Counted from the first letter of the stretch, positions 37,686-48,500 are shown. The stretch is 64,000 nucleotides of DNA from Bacteroidota bacterium (GCA_018267365.1 JAFDYQ010000026.1:1-64000), one strand, 5' to 3'. Numbers and translations: made by a program. Notes: generated from the letters alone by a model not told the origin.

Positions 37686-38301
37686 AACAACACTGACAAG
37701 GACTTTCATGACAAACTTCACAGCGTTGGCTTTTTACATAAAAGCCGTTGACCGGCAAATCCTTTGTCATCTCTTTGATTTCAAAATAATTTTTCATCTC
37801 TTCTTCAGAATTTGAATCTGTTTTCGAAGATTGAAAAAGTATATAGGCGCAAAATAGCTTGGCTTTAGATCCCCAATAAGATTGCTTTATATCTGCCTGA
37901 ATATTGATTCTTAAATTACTTTCTATGATTTCCTCAAGATTTTTCTTATCTGTTGAAGATAATTTGAACTCCTTTCTAGAAGAAATCATCTCGTTGAGAA
38001 CACCCCAAAAATATTCGAAATTAGAATCCTCTAAATAATCGGAGAATAGGCGATATTCGAACGAAACACGTTTACTCAAAGCAACTTTTTCCCACCAGTA
38101 ATCTTCTCGAAGTTTTTTGAACTTTTCTCTGGCTGCATTGACTTGAGAATTACTCTCTTTCCAACCTATATGGCTACTATCTTTCTCAAAATCGTATTGA
38201 TTTTGAAATTTCTCCTCCCATATCAAATCCAACTTCTGAAATAACTCAAAAGTTTCTTCATGGCTTAAATCCTGAACTAACTCCTTTAAGTTGATTTTCA
38301 T
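37675..38301 (-). CDS. Uncharacterised acidic protein with C-terminal cysteine cluster, AT-rich gene
   Basis: 208 aa, no signal peptide or membrane segment. Rich in Glu, Lys, Phe, Trp and Ser (for example KLREDYWWEKVALSKRVSFEY); probably helical and cytoplasmic. The last 20 residues hold CEVCHESPCQCC, a possible zinc- or other metal-binding motif. Its DNA is clearly more AT-rich than all neighbours, which suggests horizontal transfer. It starts 9 bp after the accC stop on the same strand. I do not recognise a family. Confidence 0.75.
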   Translation of the reverse strand: MKINLKELVQDLSHEETFELFQKLDLIWEEKFQNQYDFEKDSSHIGWKESNSQVNAAREKFKKLREDYWWEKVALSKRVSFEYRLFSDYLEDSNFEYFWGVLNEMISSRKEFKLSSTDKKNLEEIIESNLRINIQADIKQSYWGSKAKLFCAYILFQSSKTDSNSEEEMKNYFEIKEMTKDLPVNGFYVKSQRCEVCHESPCQCCYVG

Positions 38302-38310
38302 CTGTTATTT

Positions 38311-39681
38311 TTATGGCACAAACTCCATCTCGCGGATAGCCGCAGCATAGTCGAAGCGCTCCAGCAGGCCGGTGTCATATTTGCCCGCGCGAAACTCCGG
38401 ATTATTCATCAGTGCGATGTGGAACGGAATAGTCGTCTTGACGCCTTCTATGATGAACTCTTTCATGGCGCGCTCCATCTTTACGATACACTCCTCGCGG
38501 GACTTGGCACGGCAGATGACCTTAGCCAGGAGTGAGTCGTAGTATGGCGGGATAGTATAGCCCGCATAGATATGTGTATCTACACGCACGCCGTAGCCCT
38601 TCGGTGTATGAAGCGCTGTGATCCGGCCAGGTGATGGCGCAAAACCATTCAGCGGGTCTTCTGCATTCACACGGCACTCTATGGCGTGCATCTTCTCCGG
38701 AAAGTACATCTCGCCGGATATAGGTGTACCAGCAGCGAGCAGTATCTGCTCCTTGATCAGGTCAAAGTCCATCACCTCCTCAGTGACCGGATGCTCTACC
38801 TGGATACGCGTATTCATCTCCATGAAGTAGAAGTTCTGATGGATATCCACGAGAAACTCTATCGTACCCACGCCCTCATACTTGATCGCCTCGCATGCGC
38901 GCACGGCGGCTTCGCCCATCTTCTGGCGCACGGCATCGCTGATAAATGGAGATGGTGCCTCCTCCACCAGCTTCTGGTGGCGGCGCTGCACAGAGCAGTC
39001 GCGCTCACTGAGGTGGCAGGCACGGCCATTCTGGTCGCCTGCTACCTGTATCTCTATGTGGTGCGGCTCTACTATAAATTTCTCCATGTACACGCCGTCA
39101 TTATTGAATGACGCACCGGCCTCCGCTCGGGCTGTAGTGTATGCTTTCTCTATCTCTGCCTCAGAGTGCACTACACGCATCCCCTTGCCACCACCGCCGG
39201 CTGTAGCCTTGATGATGACCGGGTACCCTATCTGCTTGCCCAGCTTCCTGGCATCTTCCAGTGTGTCCACGAGGCCACCCGAGCCCGGTATACATGGCAC
39301 GCCGGCTTTTATCATTGTTTCTTTAGCGGTGATCTTATCACCCATAGCGCGTATCTGGGCGCCTGTAGGCCCGATAAACTTCACACCGTATTTCGTACAA
39401 AGGTCCGCGAACTCTGCATTCTCTGCCAGGAAGCCATAACCCGGATGTACCGCATCAGCACCTGTCAGCTCTACTGCGGCGATGATGTGTACCATATTCA
39501 GGTAGCTATCCCTGCTACGTGGTGGCCCTATACATACTGCCTCATCAGCAAAACGGACGTGAAGACTATCGCGGTCTGCAGTGGAATAAACGGCAACGGT
39601 TTTGATGCCCATCTCCTTGCAGGTACGTATGATGCGCAGGGCTATTTCGCCCCTATTGGCTATCAGTATTTTCTTGAACAT
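38311..39681 (-). CDS. accC: Acetyl-CoA carboxylase, biotin carboxylase subunit
   Basis: 456 aa from the Met at 39681 ([17 protein letters not shown]). It carboxylates biotin on AccB with ATP and bicarbonate, the first step of fatty-acid synthesis. Motifs: [12 protein letters not shown], the ATP-grasp loop [14 protein letters not shown], and [16 protein letters not shown]. Downstream of accB with a 92-bp gap. Confidence 0.97.
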   Translation of the reverse strand: MFKKILIANRGEIALRIIRTCKEMGIKTVAVYSTADRDSLHVRFADEAVCIGPPRSRDSYLNMVHIIAAVELTGADAVHPGYGFLAENAEFADLCTKYGVKFIGPTGAQIRAMGDKITAKETMIKAGVPCIPGSGGLVDTLEDARKLGKQIGYPVIIKATAGGGGKGMRVVHSEAEIEKAYTTARAEAGASFNNDGVYMEKFIVEPHHIEIQVAGDQNGRACHLSERDCSVQRRHQKLVEEAPSPFISDAVRQKMGEAAVRACEAIKYEGVGTIEFLVDIHQNFYFMEMNTRIQVEHPVTEEVMDFDLIKEQILLAAGTPISGEMYFPEKMHAIECRVNAEDPLNGFAPSPGRITALHTPKGYGVRVDTHIYAGYTIPPYYDSLLAKVICRAKSREECIVKMERAMKEFIIEGVKTTIPFHIALMNNPEFRAGKYDTGLLERFDYAAAIREMEFVP

Positions 39682-39686
39682 AACTA

Positions 39687-39730
39687 CCTCTCCCAACCCT
39701 CTTTCCAGCAGAGGGCTTTAACAGCCCTGT
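39687..39730. repeat. Short inverted-repeat element between accB and accC
   Basis: Two overlapping hairpins: CCCTCT (39697-39702) with AGAGGG (39710-39715), and AGGGCT (39712-39717) with AGCCCT (39723-39728). They could fold alternatively. It resembles small dispersed palindromes of Bacteroidota genomes; an attenuator role in the acc operon is only a possibility. Confidence 0.4.
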
Positions 39731-39773
39731 TATGGGCAATTATTTAAAGATTGGAAAATATTAAAGCTCATTA

Positions 39774-40253
39774 TTAAGCCTTCTCGATCAGGAATAATGG
39801 CTGGTCGTACTCTACCGGAGATGCGTCGTCTACCAGTATCTTTACCACCTTGCCTCCGTCTCCATCGTATTCTATCTCGTTGAAAAGCTTCATGGCCTCT
39901 ATGATGCAGAGTACATCTCCCTTCTTGATGTTATCGCCTACTTTTACGAATGGGTCTTTGTCAGGACCGGATTTGCGATAGAATGTCCCGATCATAGGTG
40001 ATTTGAATGCCGTGCCTGAATCGGCCTTGGGAGCAGTGGCAGCCGCCTGGGCTGGAGCCTCTGCCTTAGCCTCTGCGGCCTGCTGCTGGACTGCCATAGA
40101 TGACTGCTGCGTATATGCCGGTGCGTATTGTACGGGCTGTACGGTAGCACCTGTTTTGATCGTAACCTCAAAGTCACCTTCTTTCACTTGCAGCTCGCTG
40201 ATGCCGGATTTATTGACCAGCTTGACGAGTTCTTGTATTTGCTTTAAATCCAT
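39774..40253 (-). CDS. accB: Biotin carboxyl carrier protein of acetyl-CoA carboxylase
   Basis: 159 aa from the Met at 40253 (MDLKQIQELV); the longer frame adds 57 residues unrelated to the family. An Ala/Gln/Pro-rich linker (residues 40-80) leads to the biotinyl domain with EAMKLFNE, Lys122 being the biotinylation site. In many relatives efp precedes accB; here the upstream neighbour is a divergent unrelated gene. Confidence 0.96.
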   Translation of the reverse strand: MDLKQIQELVKLVNKSGISELQVKEGDFEVTIKTGATVQPVQYAPAYTQQSSMAVQQQAAEAKAEAPAQAAATAPKADSGTAFKSPMIGTFYRKSGPDKDPFVKVGDNIKKGDVLCIIEAMKLFNEIEYDGDGGKVVKILVDDASPVEYDQPLFLIEKA

Positions 40254-40502
40254 ATATAAAGGTTTAAAAGGAATGGATGACGAAGGTAAGAAAAAAGGGG
40301 TATGAATGTATTTTTTGACAAAAACGTGGATTTTAACAACAAAACTGCTTGAAAATGGAAATATTCGAAAGATACCGCTGCTGAAAGCAAGCAAAATACC
40401 CGATCCTATGGATGCGCTCATCATATGAATACAAGTGCTTTCGTGCAGGTCACAAATATCCTTAATCCCAATATACTACCATGGCGATGCAGGCGTTTTT
40501 GC

Positions 40503-40510
40503 TACATTTG
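40503..40510 (+). promoter_or_regulatory. -7 element (TACATTTG)
   Basis: An exact TAnnTTTG match on the plus strand, 6 bases before a GTG (40516) that could start the carboxypeptidase-like regulatory-domain gene. No -33 TTG is clear. Confidence 0.4.
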
Positions 40511-40515
40511 GTACA

Positions 40516-41109
40516 GTGAAAATCCGCAACCAAGCTATCTATCCTACCATCTGCCGGCTGAACCGCCTGGTCATGGTGATCCTCATGATATGGGGAGGCT
40601 TCGCTGCAAAGGCGCAGCTGAACTTTGAATTTACTGAAGGTAAATACATGATCAAAGGACAGGTGACCGACCTAAAGACAAGTGGTAGTGTGCCCTATGC
40701 CAATGTGTGGATCACCAACCAGAAAAAGGGCGTAGCCTCAGACCAGGATGGCAAGTTTACCATGTATATCTATCCTACTGATACGTTGCGGTTCTCCGCG
40801 CTGGGATATATACCTAAAACAATACCTGCCAGCGCCATTTCAGAAAAAGATAAGTATACCTTTACCATACAGCTGGTAGAGGATATATACTCACTCAAAA
40901 CGGTAACGATCTATCCATTTCACAATAGGGAAGAGTTTGCAGACCAGTTTATAAAAGGTACGGGTATGAGTAAGCCTGTCACGATAGCAGGTATTGACGC
41001 GCCGAAGTATATACACAAGGAGAAAGCTAAGTTCTACAATCCTATCAGCGCGATATATAACAATATCAAGAAGAATCGCAGCGCTGCCGATCCCAACTTC
41101 AAGCCCTGA
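40516..41109 (+). CDS. Secreted protein with carboxypeptidase-like regulatory domain
   Basis: About 197 aa if it starts at the GTG at 40516. An ATG at 40435 lies upstream of the predicted transcription start, and an ATG at 40573 would leave too short a signal peptide. The segment RLNRLVMVILMIWGGFAAKA-Q is the likely signal peptide. Next comes a CarboxypepD_reg-like beta-sandwich (MIKGQVTDLKTSGSVPYANV, VASDQDGKFTMYI, DTLRFSALGYIPK), the domain found at TonB-receptor N-termini. The C-terminal about 80 residues are Lys-rich. Role unknown; convergent with the DUF6952-like gene. Confidence 0.75.
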   Translation: MKIRNQAIYPTICRLNRLVMVILMIWGGFAAKAQLNFEFTEGKYMIKGQVTDLKTSGSVPYANVWITNQKKGVASDQDGKFTMYIYPTDTLRFSALGYIPKTIPASAISEKDKYTFTIQLVEDIYSLKTVTIYPFHNREEFADQFIKGTGMSKPVTIAGIDAPKYIHKEKAKFYNPISAIYNNIKKNRSAADPNFKP

Positions 41110-41352
41110 TTAACTGATAGAATTGCGTACGCGCTGGGTATAGTTGCGCAGTGCAGTACGAAAATCAATACCACTTTTCGCCATATCATTGAGTATCTCT
41201 ATGGCGGCCAGCACGTGAGTGAGCTGCTCACCTTCATCCTTGCCTTGTATCTCTATGGCCGGAGTTTGCTCATTGATGATCGCATCTTCTGCTGCACGTA
41301 GTACATCTATGCTATGTGTCTCTGCCAGTTGCTTTATGACGGGTACCTGCAT
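41110..41352 (-). CDS. Small conserved protein, DUF6952-like
   Basis: 80 aa, acidic and helical (MQVPVIKQLAETHSIDVL..., ending RVRNSIS). Small proteins of this pattern, placed next to a thioredoxin gene, occur across Bacteroidota (DUF6952, from memory). It lies 27 bp downstream of the thioredoxin gene on the same strand, probably co-transcribed. Function unknown; a redox partner role is only suggested by position. Confidence 0.7.
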   Translation of the reverse strand: MQVPVIKQLAETHSIDVLRAAEDAIINEQTPAIEIQGKDEGEQLTHVLAAIEILNDMAKSGIDFRTALRNYTQRVRNSIS

Positions 41353-41379
41353 ATATCGGATTCTAAATTTTACAAATTC

Positions 41380-41700
41380 TTAAGAGGCGAGCTCTGTGAG
41401 CATACTCACTACAAAATCTTCTTTGGAGGTAGCTTCACCCTTGACCAGTTGGCCATTTTTGAAGGTAGCTATAAATGGCAGATTGTCTACATTGGCTGCC
41501 TTGCGCGCCTCAGGATTCTCCTCCGCGTTGACCTCTATAAACTCGATACCTGCAAAGCGCTCATCGCCCGACAGGCGTTTAAACTTGGGTGCAAAAAGCT
41601 TGCATGAACCGCACCAGTCGGCATAGTACTTTACTATCACCTTATCATGCTGCTGGATATTGCTTTGAAAATCTGCGTCTGTGAGATTATTTACGGCCAT
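41380..41700 (-). CDS. Thioredoxin-family protein
   Basis: 106 aa, thioredoxin size. The active site is WCGSCK (around residues 30-35), a variant of WCGPC in which Ser replaces Pro. A cis-Pro is in DNLPFIATF. No signal peptide, so cytoplasmic. The Ser variant may change the redox potential. A TAGATTTG element lies at 41720-41727. Confidence 0.9.
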   Translation of the reverse strand: MAVNNLTDADFQSNIQQHDKVIVKYYADWCGSCKLFAPKFKRLSGDERFAGIEFIEVNAEENPEARKAANVDNLPFIATFKNGQLVKGEATSKEDFVVSMLTELAS

Positions 41701-41719
41701 TGTTGTGTTTTTACGGATA

Positions 41720-41727
41720 CAAATCTA
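41720..41727 (-). promoter_or_regulatory. -7 element of the thioredoxin/DUF6952-like pair (TAGATTTG)
   Basis: It matches TAnnTTTG on the minus strand, 19 bases before the ATG at 41700. No clear -33. Confidence 0.45.
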
Positions 41728-41808
41728 GCGAATAACAGTATGCTGTAGGATAGATATTCTCTATGGCGCTATAGACAGTGATCATATAGCATTCTGATTA
41801 CGCTCATA

Positions 41809-41843
41809 ATTACGAAAGCCCTCCGATGGAGGGCTTTCGTAAT
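41809..41843 (-). terminator. Terminator stem-loop after rplQ
   Basis: A perfect 16-bp inverted repeat: ATTACGAAAGCCCTCC (41809-41824), loop of three bases, partner at 41828-41843. It lies 22 bp past the rplQ stop. No long T run, but stem strength and position support termination of the alpha-type operon. Confidence 0.75.
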
Positions 41844-41865
41844 ATTAAAACCTGTAAGGTTATGC

Positions 41866-42372
41866 TTATTCTTCAGACGCAGCTTCCTCGGCAGCAGCAG
41901 CTTTCTTGGCCGGTGCCTTCTTAGCGCCGGTAGCCTTGGTAGCACCACCGCTACGACGAGTCTTCTTCTTAGGCTCAGATGCCTTGGCAGCATTCTTGTT
42001 TTGTGTATAGATCTCGTTAAAGTCTACCAGCTCGATCATGGCCATCTCGGCAGCATCACCCGCACGGAAACCAGTCTTAATCACGCGTGTGTAGCCACCC
42101 GGACGCTCACCTACCTTGGCAGCGATCACACCGAAGAGTTCTTTCACAGCATCCTTGTCATTCAGGTAGCTGAATACTACACGACGGCTGTGTGTAGAGT
42201 CAGTCTTGCTCTTAGTGATCAGCTGCTCTGCGAAACCGCGGAGGGCTTTAGCCTTAGCCAGTGTAGTGAAGATCCTCTTGTGAGTGAACAGCGCTATGGC
42301 GAGGTTCCTCATGAGGGCATGCCTGTGAGCTGTAGTACGTCCGAGGTTATTTACTTTATCTCCGTGTCTCAT
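41866..42372 (-). CDS. rplQ: 50S ribosomal protein L17 with C-terminal extension
   Basis: 168 aa. The L17 core ([20 protein letters not shown], then [20 protein letters not shown]) ends at about residue 120. About 45 residues of Lys/Ala/Glu-rich tail follow ([14 protein letters not shown]), an extension common in Bacteroidota. Confidence 0.97.
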   Translation of the reverse strand: MRHGDKVNNLGRTTAHRHALMRNLAIALFTHKRIFTTLAKAKALRGFAEQLITKSKTDSTHSRRVVFSYLNDKDAVKELFGVIAAKVGERPGGYTRVIKTGFRAGDAAEMAMIELVDFNEIYTQNKNAAKASEPKKKTRRSGGATKATGAKKAPAKKAAAAEEAASEE

Positions 42373-42430
42373 TTCTAAATGCTTTTAATGGGTCGTTCTT
42401 ATTTGTCTTAAATTCTTTTGTCTAAAGGGA

Positions 42431-43420
42431 TCACTCGTCCAGTTTGTACTTGCTGAGCTCCATGCCAAAGTGCAGGCCTTTCTCATGCAGCAGGGCTTCG
42501 ATCTCTACCAGAGACTTCTTACCAAAGTTGCGGAACTTCAGGAGGTCGTTTGTATTGAAAGATACCAGCTCCTCCAGAGAGTTGATCTTAGCCGCCTTGA
42601 GGCAGTTGAATGCGCGTACGGACAGGTCGAGGTCCTCGAGAGGTGTTTTGAGGAGCTTCCTCATGTGGAGGATATGCTCATCTACCATCTCATTCTCTAC
42701 CGCTGCAGGAGCGTCAAAAGTGATATGCTCGTCAGTGATCAGCATAAGGTGTTGGATCAGGATGCGTGATGCCTCCTTGACTGCTTCCTCAGGATTGATC
42801 GTACCATCTGTAGTCACATCGAGGATCAGTTTCTCGAAGTCTACACGCTGGTCTACACGGAAGTTTTCTACTGCATACTTCACATTCTTGATAGGTGTGA
42901 AGATAGAGTCGATAGCGATAAAGCCTGGCTGGCCACCACCTGCATTCTCATCAGCCGGTACATAGCCGCGGCCCTTGCTGATAGTGAGTTCCATCTCTAC
43001 GTGTACGCTGCTGTTCATATTGCAGATCACGAGGTCCGGATTCATCACCTGATATACATTAGTGTGCTTCTCTATGTGCTCAGCCTTAAACTGCTCCACA
43101 CCCTTCAGCGATATGTATATCTTGTCATTATTATTATCGTCATCCATCACCCTCTTCAGGCGCACCTGCTTCAGGTTCAGCACGATCTCAGTCACGTCTT
43201 CTATCACACCTTTGATGGTAGAAAACTCATGGTCCACACCTGATACCTTGATACCGGAGATAGCATAGCCTTCCAAAGAAGACAACAGTACACGGCGCAG
43301 GGCATTGCCCACTGTCACACCAAATCCCGGCTCGAGAGGCTTGAATTCAAAGGTACCTTCGAAATCCGTAGACTTTTGTAATGTTATTTTATCTGGTTTT
43401 TGGAAGCTTAAAATTGCCAT
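42431..43420 (-). CDS. rpoA: DNA-directed RNA polymerase subunit alpha
   Basis: 329 aa. The N-terminal assembly domain carries [21 protein letters not shown] and [14 protein letters not shown]. The C-terminal domain (about 255-329) has [18 protein letters not shown] and [14 protein letters not shown], which contact UP elements and activators. Between rpsD and rplQ as usual. Confidence 0.97.
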   Translation of the reverse strand: MAILSFQKPDKITLQKSTDFEGTFEFKPLEPGFGVTVGNALRRVLLSSLEGYAISGIKVSGVDHEFSTIKGVIEDVTEIVLNLKQVRLKRVMDDDNNNDKIYISLKGVEQFKAEHIEKHTNVYQVMNPDLVICNMNSSVHVEMELTISKGRGYVPADENAGGGQPGFIAIDSIFTPIKNVKYAVENFRVDQRVDFEKLILDVTTDGTINPEEAVKEASRILIQHLMLITDEHITFDAPAAVENEMVDEHILHMRKLLKTPLEDLDLSVRAFNCLKAAKINSLEELVSFNTNDLLKFRNFGKKSLVEIEALLHEKGLHFGMELSKYKLDE

Positions 43421-43504
43421 ATATATTTTGTTTGTTTTGTTCTGAAAATTTAAATACCTCAGATCATTTTGCCCTGGTCTGGCGGGTCAGCTCCACTCAG
43501 AGGA

Positions 43505-44110
43505 TTACTTAGAGTAAAGCTCGACGATGAGCTGCTCATTGATATTCTCAGGGATCTGGTCACGCTCAGGGAAGTCAACGAAAGTGCCTTCTACAGCCTT
43601 TTCGTCTATCACCAGCCAGTTAAATTTCTTGCCTTTGCCGGTCATAGATGTCTGTACCACGTCGAGGTTTTTAGACCTTTCGCGGATAGCTACCTTATCT
43701 CCCGGACGCAGTGTATATGACGGGATGTTCACTACTTCGCCATTTACAGTCACGTGCTTGTGGCCTACCAGCTGGCGGGCCTGATTGCGCGACTTGGCAA
43801 AGCCGAGGCGGAAAATAGTATTGTCGAGACGAGCTTCGAGGAGCTTCAGGAGGTTTTCACCTGTTACACCCTTTTTGCGTGCTGCCTTTTCAAACAGGTT
43901 GCGGAACTGCCTTTCGAGCAGGCCATAGGTGTACTTAGCTTTTTGCTTCTCAGCCAGCTGTATAGCGTACTCAGATTGAGTCTTACGCTTCTTGCTCAGA
44001 CCGTGCTGGCCGGGAGCATAGTTACGCTTATCAAAGTATTTGTCAGTACCGTAGATCGCTTCACCGAACTTGCGGGCTATCTTAGTCTTAGGGCCTGTAT
44101 ATCTTGCCAT
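43505..44110 (-). CDS. rpsD: 30S ribosomal protein S4
   Basis: 201 aa. [17 protein letters not shown] at the N-terminus without the zinc-binding Cys cluster. The S4 RNA-binding domain is [20 protein letters not shown] then [18 protein letters not shown]. 16S rRNA assembly protein. Confidence 0.97.
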   Translation of the reverse strand: MARYTGPKTKIARKFGEAIYGTDKYFDKRNYAPGQHGLSKKRKTQSEYAIQLAEKQKAKYTYGLLERQFRNLFEKAARKKGVTGENLLKLLEARLDNTIFRLGFAKSRNQARQLVGHKHVTVNGEVVNIPSYTLRPGDKVAIRERSKNLDVVQTSMTGKGKKFNWLVIDEKAVEGTFVDFPERDQIPENINEQLIVELYSK

Positions 44111-44153
44111 ATCTTCTTCTTATTCTTTCTTGGTTATCTAAATGGATCAGTGA

Positions 44154-44564
44154 TTATACCCTCCTCTTCTTAGGGGCACGGCAGCCATTGTGAGGAATAG
44201 GTGTGGTATCATTGATCAGCGTCACCTCGATACCAGAAGTATGTACCGAGCGGATAGCAGACTCCCTGCCGGCACCCGGGCCATGTACGAATACTTCTAC
44301 CTTGCGCAGGCCGGCGTCATGAGCCACCTTGGCAGCCTCTGCAGCAGCGAGCTGAGCGGCATATGGAGTATTCTTCTTTGATCCACGGAAACCAACCTTA
44401 CCTGCGCTGGACCAGGAGATCACCTGACCGTTCAGATTAGTAAAGGAGATGATGATGTTATTGAAAGTAGCATTGATGAAGACTTTGCCTTCGCTATCTA
44501 CTTTCACGACCCTTTTCTTGGCTTTCGCCTTAGCTGAGTCTTGCTTTGATTGCTGTTTTGCCAT
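44154..44564 (-). CDS. rpsK: 30S ribosomal protein S11
   Basis: 136 aa. A Lys-rich start, then [41 protein letters not shown] and the C-terminal [19 protein letters not shown] signature. Confidence 0.97.
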   Translation of the reverse strand: MAKQQSKQDSAKAKAKKRVVKVDSEGKVFINATFNNIIISFTNLNGQVISWSSAGKVGFRGSKKNTPYAAQLAAAEAAKVAHDAGLRKVEVFVHGPGAGRESAIRSVHTSGIEVTLINDTTPIPHNGCRAPKKRRV

Positions 44565-44630
44565 TTTAGATTTTGAGATTTTCGACCTGATGGGAAACTA
44601 AGAACCCACCCGGCAGTTTATTTATTCAGA

Positions 44631-45008
44631 TTACTTAGTTACCATCTTCTTGCCTGCCACCGTCTTACGCTTACCCTTACGAGTACGAGCATTGGTGCTG
44701 GTACGCTGGCCACGTACAGGGAGACCCTTACGATGGCGGATACCACGGTAGCTACCTATATCCTGCAGGCGCTTGATATTCTGCTGTGTCTCACCACGCA
44801 GCTCACCCTCGAGCTTCAGGTTATTGGCTATATAGGTCAGGATACCGTTGATGTTTTCATCATTCCAGTCCTTTACTTTGGTATTCACATCTACTCCTAT
44901 AGAGTCGAGTATCTTCTTGGCAGTAGTCCTGCCGATACCATATATATAGGTCAAGCCTATTTCGCCTCTTTTATTTTTTGGTAAGTCTACGCCTGATATA
45001 CGTGCCAT
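44631..45008 (-). CDS. rpsM: 30S ribosomal protein S13
   Basis: 125 aa. [21 protein letters not shown], the helix-hairpin-helix-like [12 protein letters not shown], and [22 protein letters not shown] at the C-terminus. Confidence 0.97.
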   Translation of the reverse strand: MARISGVDLPKNKRGEIGLTYIYGIGRTTAKKILDSIGVDVNTKVKDWNDENINGILTYIANNLKLEGELRGETQQNIKRLQDIGSYRGIRHRKGLPVRGQRTSTNARTRKGKRKTVAGKKMVTK

Positions 45009-45036
45009 GCTGTGTTGTGCGTGTTTATTGTGTTAA

Positions 45037-45153
45037 TTAACCTTGTCTTTGTTTGAATTTGGGGTTCTTCTTGTTGATCACATAGAGAACTCCCTTGCGG
45101 CGGACTATTTTGCAGTCTGCGCTCCTCTTCTTGATGGATGCTCTTACTTTCAT
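45037..45153 (-). CDS. rpmJ: 50S ribosomal protein L36, zinc-ligand-poor type
   Basis: 38 aa, translated by hand: ATG at 45153, TAA at 45037-45039. It reads [20 protein letters not shown], then [18 protein letters not shown]. The C-C-C-H zinc ligands of classical L36 are lost; only one Cys remains. Between infA and rpsM as expected. Confidence 0.95.
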   Translation of the reverse strand: MKVRASIKKRSADCKIVRRKGVLYVINKKNPKFKQRQG

Positions 45154-45171
45154 TGCTATCGGTTGTCTTTA

Positions 45172-45390
45172 TTATTTGTATCTGAATGTAATCCTGCCTT
45201 TATTGAGATCATACGGGCTCATCTCTACCTGTACGCGGTCTCCGGGGAGTATCTTGATATAGTTCATCCTCATCTTGCCGGATATGTGGCAGATGAGCTC
45301 ATGACCATTTTCCAACTTGGCACGGAACATAGCGTTGCTCAGCGCTTCGATGATTGTTCCGTCTTGTACGATCAGGTCTTGTTTTGCCAT
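45172..45390 (-). CDS. infA: Translation initiation factor IF-1
   Basis: 72 aa from the Met at 45390 ([17 protein letters not shown]). An S1/OB-fold; [20 protein letters not shown] and [16 protein letters not shown] are family signatures. It is the first gene of the operon. The promoter just upstream places transcription start near 45416, which excludes the longer frame from 45423. Confidence 0.96.
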   Translation of the reverse strand: MAKQDLIVQDGTIIEALSNAMFRAKLENGHELICHISGKMRMNYIKILPGDRVQVEMSPYDLNKGRITFRYK

Positions 45391-45420
45391 GCAGATACTA
45401 CCCCTTTTATAAAAGGACTG

Positions 45421-45450
45421 CAAATATATAACTTATCAACAAGGCTCCAA
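45421..45450 (-). promoter_or_regulatory. Promoter of the infA-rplQ operon
   Basis: The -7 TATATTTG (45421-45428, minus strand) and -33 TTG (45448-45450) are spaced by 19 bases, the same spacing as for the rplE operon. Confidence 0.65.
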
Positions 45451-45535
45451 AATTTTATGTACAATTAATTTGGACAAGGAGGCAGGAGACTAAAATCTCT
45501 GAAAATTGGTTGCATATAGCATAAAAAATAAAGTT

Positions 45536-45566
45536 TGAGCCAGCTAGGGCAAATGACTTATTTTTG
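45536..45566 (+). promoter_or_regulatory. Promoter of the 1,081-aa secreted protein gene
   Basis: The -33 TTG (45536-45538) and -7 TATTTTTG (45559-45566) are spaced by 20 bases. Transcription would start near 45572, ten bases before the chosen ATG. Confidence 0.65.
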
Positions 45567-45581
45567 GGCCAATCACCCGCT

Positions 45582-48500
45582 ATGATGACCAGACTACTAT
45601 ACACCTTTTTAACCCTTTTTCTGACTTTTAATGCTATGGCCCAGGTAGTTATCACAGATACTACCACCACTGAGTCCCGCTGTTTCAATGACGGTACGAT
45701 CCACGTAGCTGCATCAGGAGGCACTGGCCCCTATACCTTTACTATCGTCAGTGGCCCTACCTACGCCAATATTACTTACCCGATTGCCTTGCCGCCTTTG
45801 GCTACCAGTTTCCAGACTCTACCCAGAGGCACCTATACCGTCAAGGTGGTCGATGCAGCCGGAGGTATATCTTTTGCTACCGCTACGGTAGGCGGCACCT
45901 ATACCTTCCCGGTACTGACAGCCTCCATCACACCCAATAACTGTATACAAGTGACCGTCACAGGGGGGCGGGCTCCATACCAGTATGCGATCTCATCTCA
46001 AGGAACCAATACCGGGTTTGGCGCTTATCAGAATTCCAATATCTTTTGTGTATGTACAGGCCACTACTGGGTGCGTGTCATGGACTCCTGCTCCAATATC
46101 TTTACCTCAGCGCAGATAGATCTGATCATTCCCTCGCCAGCTATACAGGTATCGGCCAATACAGCAGGTGCTCTGGATAGTCTATACACTACTATAGTGA
46201 CCGGCAGCGCACCGCCATACAGTTTTCACCTCAGTAGCGGAGGGCAATCTTTTACAAATACTACAGGGATCTTTGCAGTACCCAAAAGCTGCCAGCCTGA
46301 TACCATCACTATGACTGACCGCTGCGGTACAAAAGCTGTCTCTATCATCAACCCTCACCAACTCAATCTGACCGGACTGAGCGACTGCTCTACCGGTAGT
46401 GCCGTGGTATCTATCAGCAGCAATGCACTGGGCCCATTCACTGTCACAGGGCCTACAGGCACGCAGCATAACCCCAATCACAATGTGTCCGTCAGTGGCT
46501 TGCCATTAAATCAGGCATACACCTTTACCGTGACCGACAGCTGCGGCAATACACAAAGCATCATGCTGCCATGCAATCAGGATGATACCCTCTTCTTTGA
46601 AGATGTTTGCCCCTTTGACAGTATGCTACACCTGCGGCACAACCAGATCAACTACTGCTATCCTGTAGTCCTGACCTGTCTCAGCTGCACACCGGTGCAG
46701 CGTGATACGGTCTATACCACGCCGGCCCCGGTATTCCAAAATATAGATACCGGCGTACCCTATACAGTCCGTATACAGGATGCGTGCGGTTTCGACTACA
46801 CTACGCACTATACCACCTACTGGGGCCTGCTGTCTATCAGAGATAGTGCATTCACCTGTAGCGATTTTGTAGCCATGTCTGACCCGCCGGTATTTGTACC
46901 GCCGGTACAGTACAGCGTATATAATGGCACGACGCTGATACAGACTCAAACAGCCAATCGGCCAATATTTTATCACATGCCAGCCGGATCCCTGACTGTG
47001 ATAGGCCATCACAACCTCTGCCGGGATGGGCGCGCTTATATTACTATGCCATTCTTTGGTGGCAAATGTGCTGCGCCGATGATGGATTCGTCCTGCCACT
47101 TTGCCTATGCTATATTCCAGCCTTATATGCCATCCGTAGAGACATTTACGCTGGTCAATACTGCCAGCGGGCAGATATACTCTGAGCGCCTGCCACGGCC
47201 TACCGGGTCGCCCATCCTTTTCTCCAATGTGCCTGTGGGCAGCTACAATCTGGTATCTGATAGCGGCTGCTCCATACCGTACAATCTGCCGGCTTATCAT
47301 TATGATGTGAATGTGACATACCGGCTGGAATGTACAGGCCAGTCTCAGGTCAATGCGTCCGTCACTCCAAGCATAGCTACCTGCAATACATCTCAGGGAC
47401 AATATTTCACCCTGGTGAAAGACGGGGTATACTATGGTGGCAATACTACGGGGACGTTTGTAGTAGCAGATACGGGTATGTTTACAGTGAATGTTTATCT
47501 TTCTAATACTTCCATATTCAATCTACCAGCCGTTTTTGACACGCTATGCCCTCTGGATACTGCTATGATATTTGTGCATGTCCGGCCTATACCCAATGTA
47601 GTATCTGAGCAGCTGGAAGTATGCGGTAGCAGTGCCACTGCTGATCTGCCATACACCATACTGGGCGGTACGGCACCATACTCCGTATCTATCACAGGGT
47701 ACCCTACACGCACCGTCACGAGTGTCCATGATACTTTCCCGGGCTTGCGGGCGGGTATCTATACTATGATAGTAGCGGATGACTGCGGTACGAGCAGGAG
47801 CTTTTCGGTGGCGATCATAGACACCTGTGCTACGACCTGCGCCATAGGTAGTGCGTTTGCACTCTCTGATAGCATAGTGTGCCGCGACACAAGCACACGA
47901 GTCACTATGACTAATCTGAGCCAGGCTGCCAGTCACTACAAGTGGGTGATCAATGGCGCGACCTATGGCTACACTACAGATACCTCTTTTGCCGCCAGCA
48001 CGCCGGGAACATATCAAATCACACTCTACTCCTACCTCGCCCAGTGTGTAGATAGCTCAAAGCATACACTGGTGGTAGAGGACACGCTGCGCAGCAGCGG
48101 CACGATAGACACCTTCATATGCCTGCCGGGCAGCCTCACGCTGAATAGCCACCATGCGCACTCTACCTGGTCTACAGGCTCCGCAGACTCTGTGGTACAG
48201 ATCAGCACTCAGGGTGTATACTGGGTGCGGATGGCCAATAGCTGCGGCAGTGCTACTGATAGCTTCTACATCTATACCCGTCAGTCGCCGGCGTTTGACC
48301 TGATGGCACCAGACTCTGCACTGTGCAATGAAGAGCGGGATAGTGTCACGCTCTTCGCCTCTCTGAGTGATACCACGATCGGCATCAGGACCTTTGTCTG
48401 GAGTACAGGTTTGACAGATTCATCCGTATATGCATCTCAGGTGATAGTATACCAGGCAGACACATACAGTGTAATGATATCAGACACCTTCTGTCCTGTG

